NCBI GenBank assembly: GCA_945900695.1
Contig: CAMDJU010000136.1
Span: forward strand, 1-7,320
Reading direction: 5' to 3'
DNA from: Bordetella parapertussis
GTDB taxonomy: Bacteria > Pseudomonadota > Gammaproteobacteria > Burkholderiales > Burkholderiaceae_C
DNA: 7,320 nt
The notes under the pieces are model-generated. The model made no database searches and was not told the DNA's origin. It saw only the letters and a list, made by a program, of their open reading frames with translations. The translations under genes were made by a program, and so were the position numbers. Positions 5,172 to 7,320 of this stretch are shown here, in pieces. Every line of letters begins with the position of its first letter. The first letter of the stretch is position 1.

Positions 5172-6080
5172 CTAGCCCCGGGGGTGGTGCTGGGCGTGCA
5201 GGCTTTTGAGCCGCTCGCGCGCCACATGGGTGTAAATGGTGGTGGTGGAAATATCGGCATGGCCCAGCAGCATTTGCACCGCGCGCAAGTCGGCGCCGTG
5301 GTTGAGCAAATGGGTGGCAAAGGCGTGTCGCAGGGTGTGGGGCGACAACGGCGAGGTGATGCCTGCTTGCAAGGCGTACTTCTTGACCAAGTACCAAAAC
5401 ATGGTGCGCGTCATGGGCCCACCGGCCAATGCGCCGCGCGAAGTCACAAACACCGCGTCGGTGGATGTGCCATGCAACAAGTGACCGCGTGCCTGCGACA
5501 AGTAGCGGTCGAGCCACTCGCGGGCCACTTCACCAAACGGCACCAAGCGCTCTTTATTGCCCTTGCCCAGCACCTTGAGCACCCCCTCGCTCAGCCCCAA
5601 GTGGTGAAGCTTCAGGCCCACCAACTCGCTCACCCGCAGGCCACTGGCGTACATCAGCTCGAGCATGGCGCGGTCGCGAATGCCCAGGTCGGTGTCCACC
5701 GCAGGGGCGGCCAGCAAGGCCTCGACCTGGGCCTCGCTCATGCTCTTGGGCACGCGCAAAGCTTGCTTGGCCGAGAGCATGCGCAACGTGGGGTCGGCGC
5801 TGGTGAGGTTTTCGCGCAAGCACCAACGGTAAAAGCGCTTGAACACCGTCAATCGCCGGTTGGCGGTGGTGGCGCGGGTTTGGTCGTGGCGGTGGGCAAA
5901 GTAGGCCTGCACATGCGCCTCTTGCACGCCCAGCAAACCCACGCCCTGGGGATGCAACCACTGGGCCAACAAGGCCAAATCGCGCCGGTAGGCAGCCAAG
6001 GTGTTGGCCGACAAACCCGACTCCAACCACAGCGCATCGGCAAACGCGTCAATGCGCTCGGTGTCGGTGGTGTGGCTCAT
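5172..6080 (-). CDS. xerD: Site-specific tyrosine recombinase XerD
   Basis: XerD acts with XerC at the chromosomal dif site to resolve chromosome dimers before division. The 302 residues are full length. The N-terminal SAM-like core-binding domain covers about 8-90 (LWLESGLSANTLAAYRRDL at 17-35), and the catalytic domain about 110-297. All tyrosine-recombinase catalytic residues are visible: R149 in GLRVSEL, K173 in GKGNKERLVP, H248 and R251 in HTLRHAFATHLL, H274 in LLGHADI, and the nucleophile Y283 in TTIYTHV. XerD rather than XerC is favoured by the N-terminal ALWLESGLSANTLAAY pattern, but paralogue assignment from memory carries some doubt. The ATG at 6080 has only a weak GAG-type ribosome site. 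The gene begins 34 bp after the Bug receptor stop and may be co-transcribed with it. It ends 15 bp from the DUF455 stop with no obvious terminator between. Confidence 0.92.
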   Translation of the reverse strand: MSHTTDTERIDAFADALWLESGLSANTLAAYRRDLALLAQWLHPQGVGLLGVQEAHVQAYFAHRHDQTRATTANRRLTVFKRFYRWCLRENLTSADPTLRMLSAKQALRVPKSMSEAQVEALLAAPAVDTDLGIRDRAMLELMYASGLRVSELVGLKLHHLGLSEGVLKVLGKGNKERLVPFGEVAREWLDRYLSQARGHLLHGTSTDAVFVTSRGALAGGPMTRTMFWYLVKKYALQAGITSPLSPHTLRHAFATHLLNHGADLRAVQMLLGHADISTTTIYTHVARERLKSLHAQHHPRG

Positions 6081-6114
6081 GGGCTCAGCGCTCAGGCAAA
6101 GCGCTTGGTTGGGC

Positions 6115-7086
6115 TCAGTCCAGGCTGAGTTTTTGCTGGTCCACCACTTTTTTGTAGACCTCGTACTCGGCCTTCATTTGGGCGGCAAACTGCTCTGGCG
6201 TGTTGGCAATGATCAACGAGCCCGTGTCTTCGATGCGCTTGCGCACCGCAGGGTCTTCCAGGGCCTTGCGCACCCCGGCGTTGATTTTGTCGACCACGTC
6301 TTTGGGCAAGCCTTTGGGGCCGTAAATGCCGTAATAAGCCATGCGGTTCACCGGCTCTAGGCCCACATCTTTGAAGGTCGGCACATTGGGCAGCACCGCC
6401 AGGCGCTGGGGCGCGGCCACCACAATGGGCACCAAGCGGTTGTCCTTGATGAAGGGCAAGGCCGAGGGCAGGTTGTCAAAAATAATGGGCACCTGGCCCG
6501 CCACGGTGTCGTTCAGGGCCGGGCCCGCACCGCGGTAAGGGATGTGGGTGATGAAGGTCTGCGACAGGCTTTTGTACAACTCGGTTTGCAAGTGGCCAAT
6601 GCCGCCGGTGCCCGAGGACGCGTAAGAGTACTTGCCCGGGTTGCGCTTGACCTCGGCCAAAAACGCCTTGTAGTCGCGCGCCGGAAACGAGGGGTGCACC
6701 GCAATCACATTGGGCGTGGCCGCAATGTTGATGATGGGGGTGAAATCGGTCTGCGCGTTGTAAGGGATTTTGGGGTTGATCGCCGGGTTGGCCGCGGTGG
6801 TGGACACCGTCGCCATGCCCAAGCTGTAGCCGTCCGGTGCCGACTTGGCCGTCTCCAAGGCCCCCACCACGCCGCCACCACCGGCCTTGTTCTCGATCAC
6901 CACGGTTTGGCCCAAGGCCTTGCCCAAGGGCTCGGCGATCACGCGCGCAATGATGTCGGTGGTGCCACCCGGTGCAAAAGGCACTTGCAGTTTGATCGGT
7001 TTGCTCGGATACGCGCCTTGGGCCAAAGCCCCGGCAGCGCTCACAGCCAAGGCGCAAGCGCTCAGCAGGTGTCGTCTCTGGATCAT
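6115..7086 (-). CDS. Bug/TctC family periplasmic solute-binding receptor
   Basis: This 323-residue protein is of normal length for the Bug (TctC-like) family, periplasmic receptors for carboxylates and other small solutes, abundant in Bordetella and Comamonadaceae. An N-terminal signal peptide is clear: charged QRRH, then a hydrophobic stretch to about residue 22 (GALA, cleavage before QGAYP). RRHLL has a twin-arginine-like look, so Sec or Tat export is open. Family segments are [19 protein letters not shown] at 26-44 (the ligand-carboxylate loop), [11 protein letters not shown] at 62-72, PDGYSL at 84-89, [18 protein letters not shown] at 155-172 and [18 protein letters not shown] at 181-198. 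No TctA/TctB membrane subunits are in the window, so it appears to be an orphan receptor, as is common in this family; the ligand cannot be predicted. AGGGGA about 9 nt upstream supports the ATG at 7086. Confidence 0.93.
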   Translation of the reverse strand: MIQRRHLLSACALAVSAAGALAQGAYPSKPIKLQVPFAPGGTTDIIARVIAEPLGKALGQTVVIENKAGGGGVVGALETAKSAPDGYSLGMATVSTTAANPAINPKIPYNAQTDFTPIINIAATPNVIAVHPSFPARDYKAFLAEVKRNPGKYSYASSGTGGIGHLQTELYKSLSQTFITHIPYRGAGPALNDTVAGQVPIIFDNLPSALPFIKDNRLVPIVVAAPQRLAVLPNVPTFKDVGLEPVNRMAYYGIYGPKGLPKDVVDKINAGVRKALEDPAVRKRIEDTGSLIIANTPEQFAAQMKAEYEVYKKVVDQQKLSLD

Positions 7087-7146
7087 GATCTTGTTCCCCT
7101 ATGATGGCCGTTAAAGCTTTGCATTCTAGGTGGGGGCACTCGCCCA

Positions 7147-7174
7147 AACATACGCAAATCCACTTAAATTTCAA
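7147..7174 (-). promoter_or_regulatory. Tentative sigma-70 promoter for the Bug receptor gene
   Basis: On the minus strand TTGAAA (7174-7169) and TATGTT (7152-7147) are 16 bp apart, each a fair match to -35 and -10 boxes, giving a leader of about 50 nt. A stronger -10 match, TAGAAT (7128-7123), lies closer to the gene but lacks a good -35. The 97-bp divergent gap must serve both this gene and the AEC transporter gene. Confidence 0.35.
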
Positions 7175-7183
7175 CCCACCCCG

Positions 7184-7320
7184 ATGAACACCGCCTCTTT
7201 GCTGCTGCCCGACTTTGCCCTCATTTTGTGCGGCTACGTGGTGTGCCGCTACACCGCCTTGAACCGCAGCGTGTGGGAGCCGGTGGAGCGCTTGGTTTAC
7301 TACTTCTTGTTCCCCGTGCT
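7184..7320 (+). CDS. AEC family transporter, N-terminal fragment (runs off the right edge)
   Basis: Forty-five complete codons are visible, beginning MNTASLLLPDFALILCG and continuing to ERLVYYFLFPV. AEC (auxin efflux carrier-like) permeases are inner-membrane proteins of about 300-320 residues that move organic acids or other small metabolites. The pattern of a first hydrophobic segment ending in CGYVVCRYTALN, then VWEPVERLVYYFLFPV, is the typical start of betaproteobacterial members as I remember them. No clear Shine-Dalgarno sequence precedes the ATG at 7184. The gene diverges from the Bug receptor gene; both are transport genes, but no functional link is shown. The fragment is short, so the family call is probable rather than certain. 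Confidence 0.78.
   Translation, partial: MNTASLLLPDFALILCGYVVCRYTALNRSVWEPVERLVYYFLFPV

Noticed and set aside
5157..5185. Palindromes GGGCTAGCCC and CCCCGGGG at the DUF455/xerD convergence as a bidirectional terminator
   Set aside because: The stems are short, overlap the xerD stop and lack a T-run on either strand.
5163..6128. Plus-strand 321-residue ORF over xerD
   Set aside because: It is antisense to a XerD with all catalytic residues; the Gly/Gln/His-rich translation is typical of a shadow frame.
1..7320. Mobile element, phage or defence island suggested by the tyrosine recombinase
   Set aside because: The recombinase is a housekeeping XerD type; no terminal repeats, tRNA attachment site, transposase or atypical neighbours are visible.

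Overview
The window looks like chromosomal DNA of a betaproteobacterium, most likely Burkholderiales and probably Comamonadaceae-like. This rests on protein character: a Bug/TctC solute receptor, a DUF455 ferritin-like protein, an AcoA/AcoB-like E1 pair and a gamma carbonic anhydrase-Hsp33 pair, all in moderately GC-rich DNA. No database search was possible, so the taxonomic placement is inference.

Left part (1-3983, all minus strand). Six genes run leftward in this order: TPP-dependent 2-oxoacid dehydrogenase E1 alpha, E1 beta, a free-standing 82-residue lipoyl domain, a small membrane-associated general-stress-like protein, a gamma-type carbonic anhydrase, and the redox-regulated chaperone Hsp33 (hslO, cut by the window edge). 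E1 alpha/E1 beta and E1 beta/lipoyl domain overlap by 4 nt (ATGA), and carbonic anhydrase/hslO overlap by 1 nt (TGATG), so each group is probably translationally coupled. No E2 acyltransferase core and no E3 lie in the window. The E1 and lipoyl proteins look like a 2-oxoacid dehydrogenase, closest to the acetoin-dehydrogenase (Aco) type, whose acyl acceptor must come from elsewhere.

Central divergent region (3984-4286). It holds a perfect FNR/Anr-type operator, TTGATCTGTATCAA at 4088-4101. It is centred about 41 bp upstream of the start point implied by a TAGCAT -10 box reading toward E1 alpha, which is the geometry of a class II FNR-activated promoter. This is the strongest regulatory signal in the window. 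Three further ATCAA half-sites lie around it. Toward the plus-strand gene there are a perfect GC-rich hairpin and three 12-bp tandem repeats.

Right part (4287-7320). A plus-strand DUF455 ferritin-like protein converges, with a 15-bp gap, on a minus-strand xerD recombinase gene. Upstream of xerD and co-directional, 34 bp away, is a Bug/TctC periplasmic receptor gene. Divergent from that, at the right edge, is the first part of an AEC-family membrane transporter gene.

I found no tRNA, rRNA, CRISPR array or insertion sequence. The long ORFs antisense to the genes described are byproducts of GC-rich coding sequence. The region is mostly ordinary core genome. The part worth a second look is the FNR-box-controlled E1-E1-lipoyl operon without an E2.
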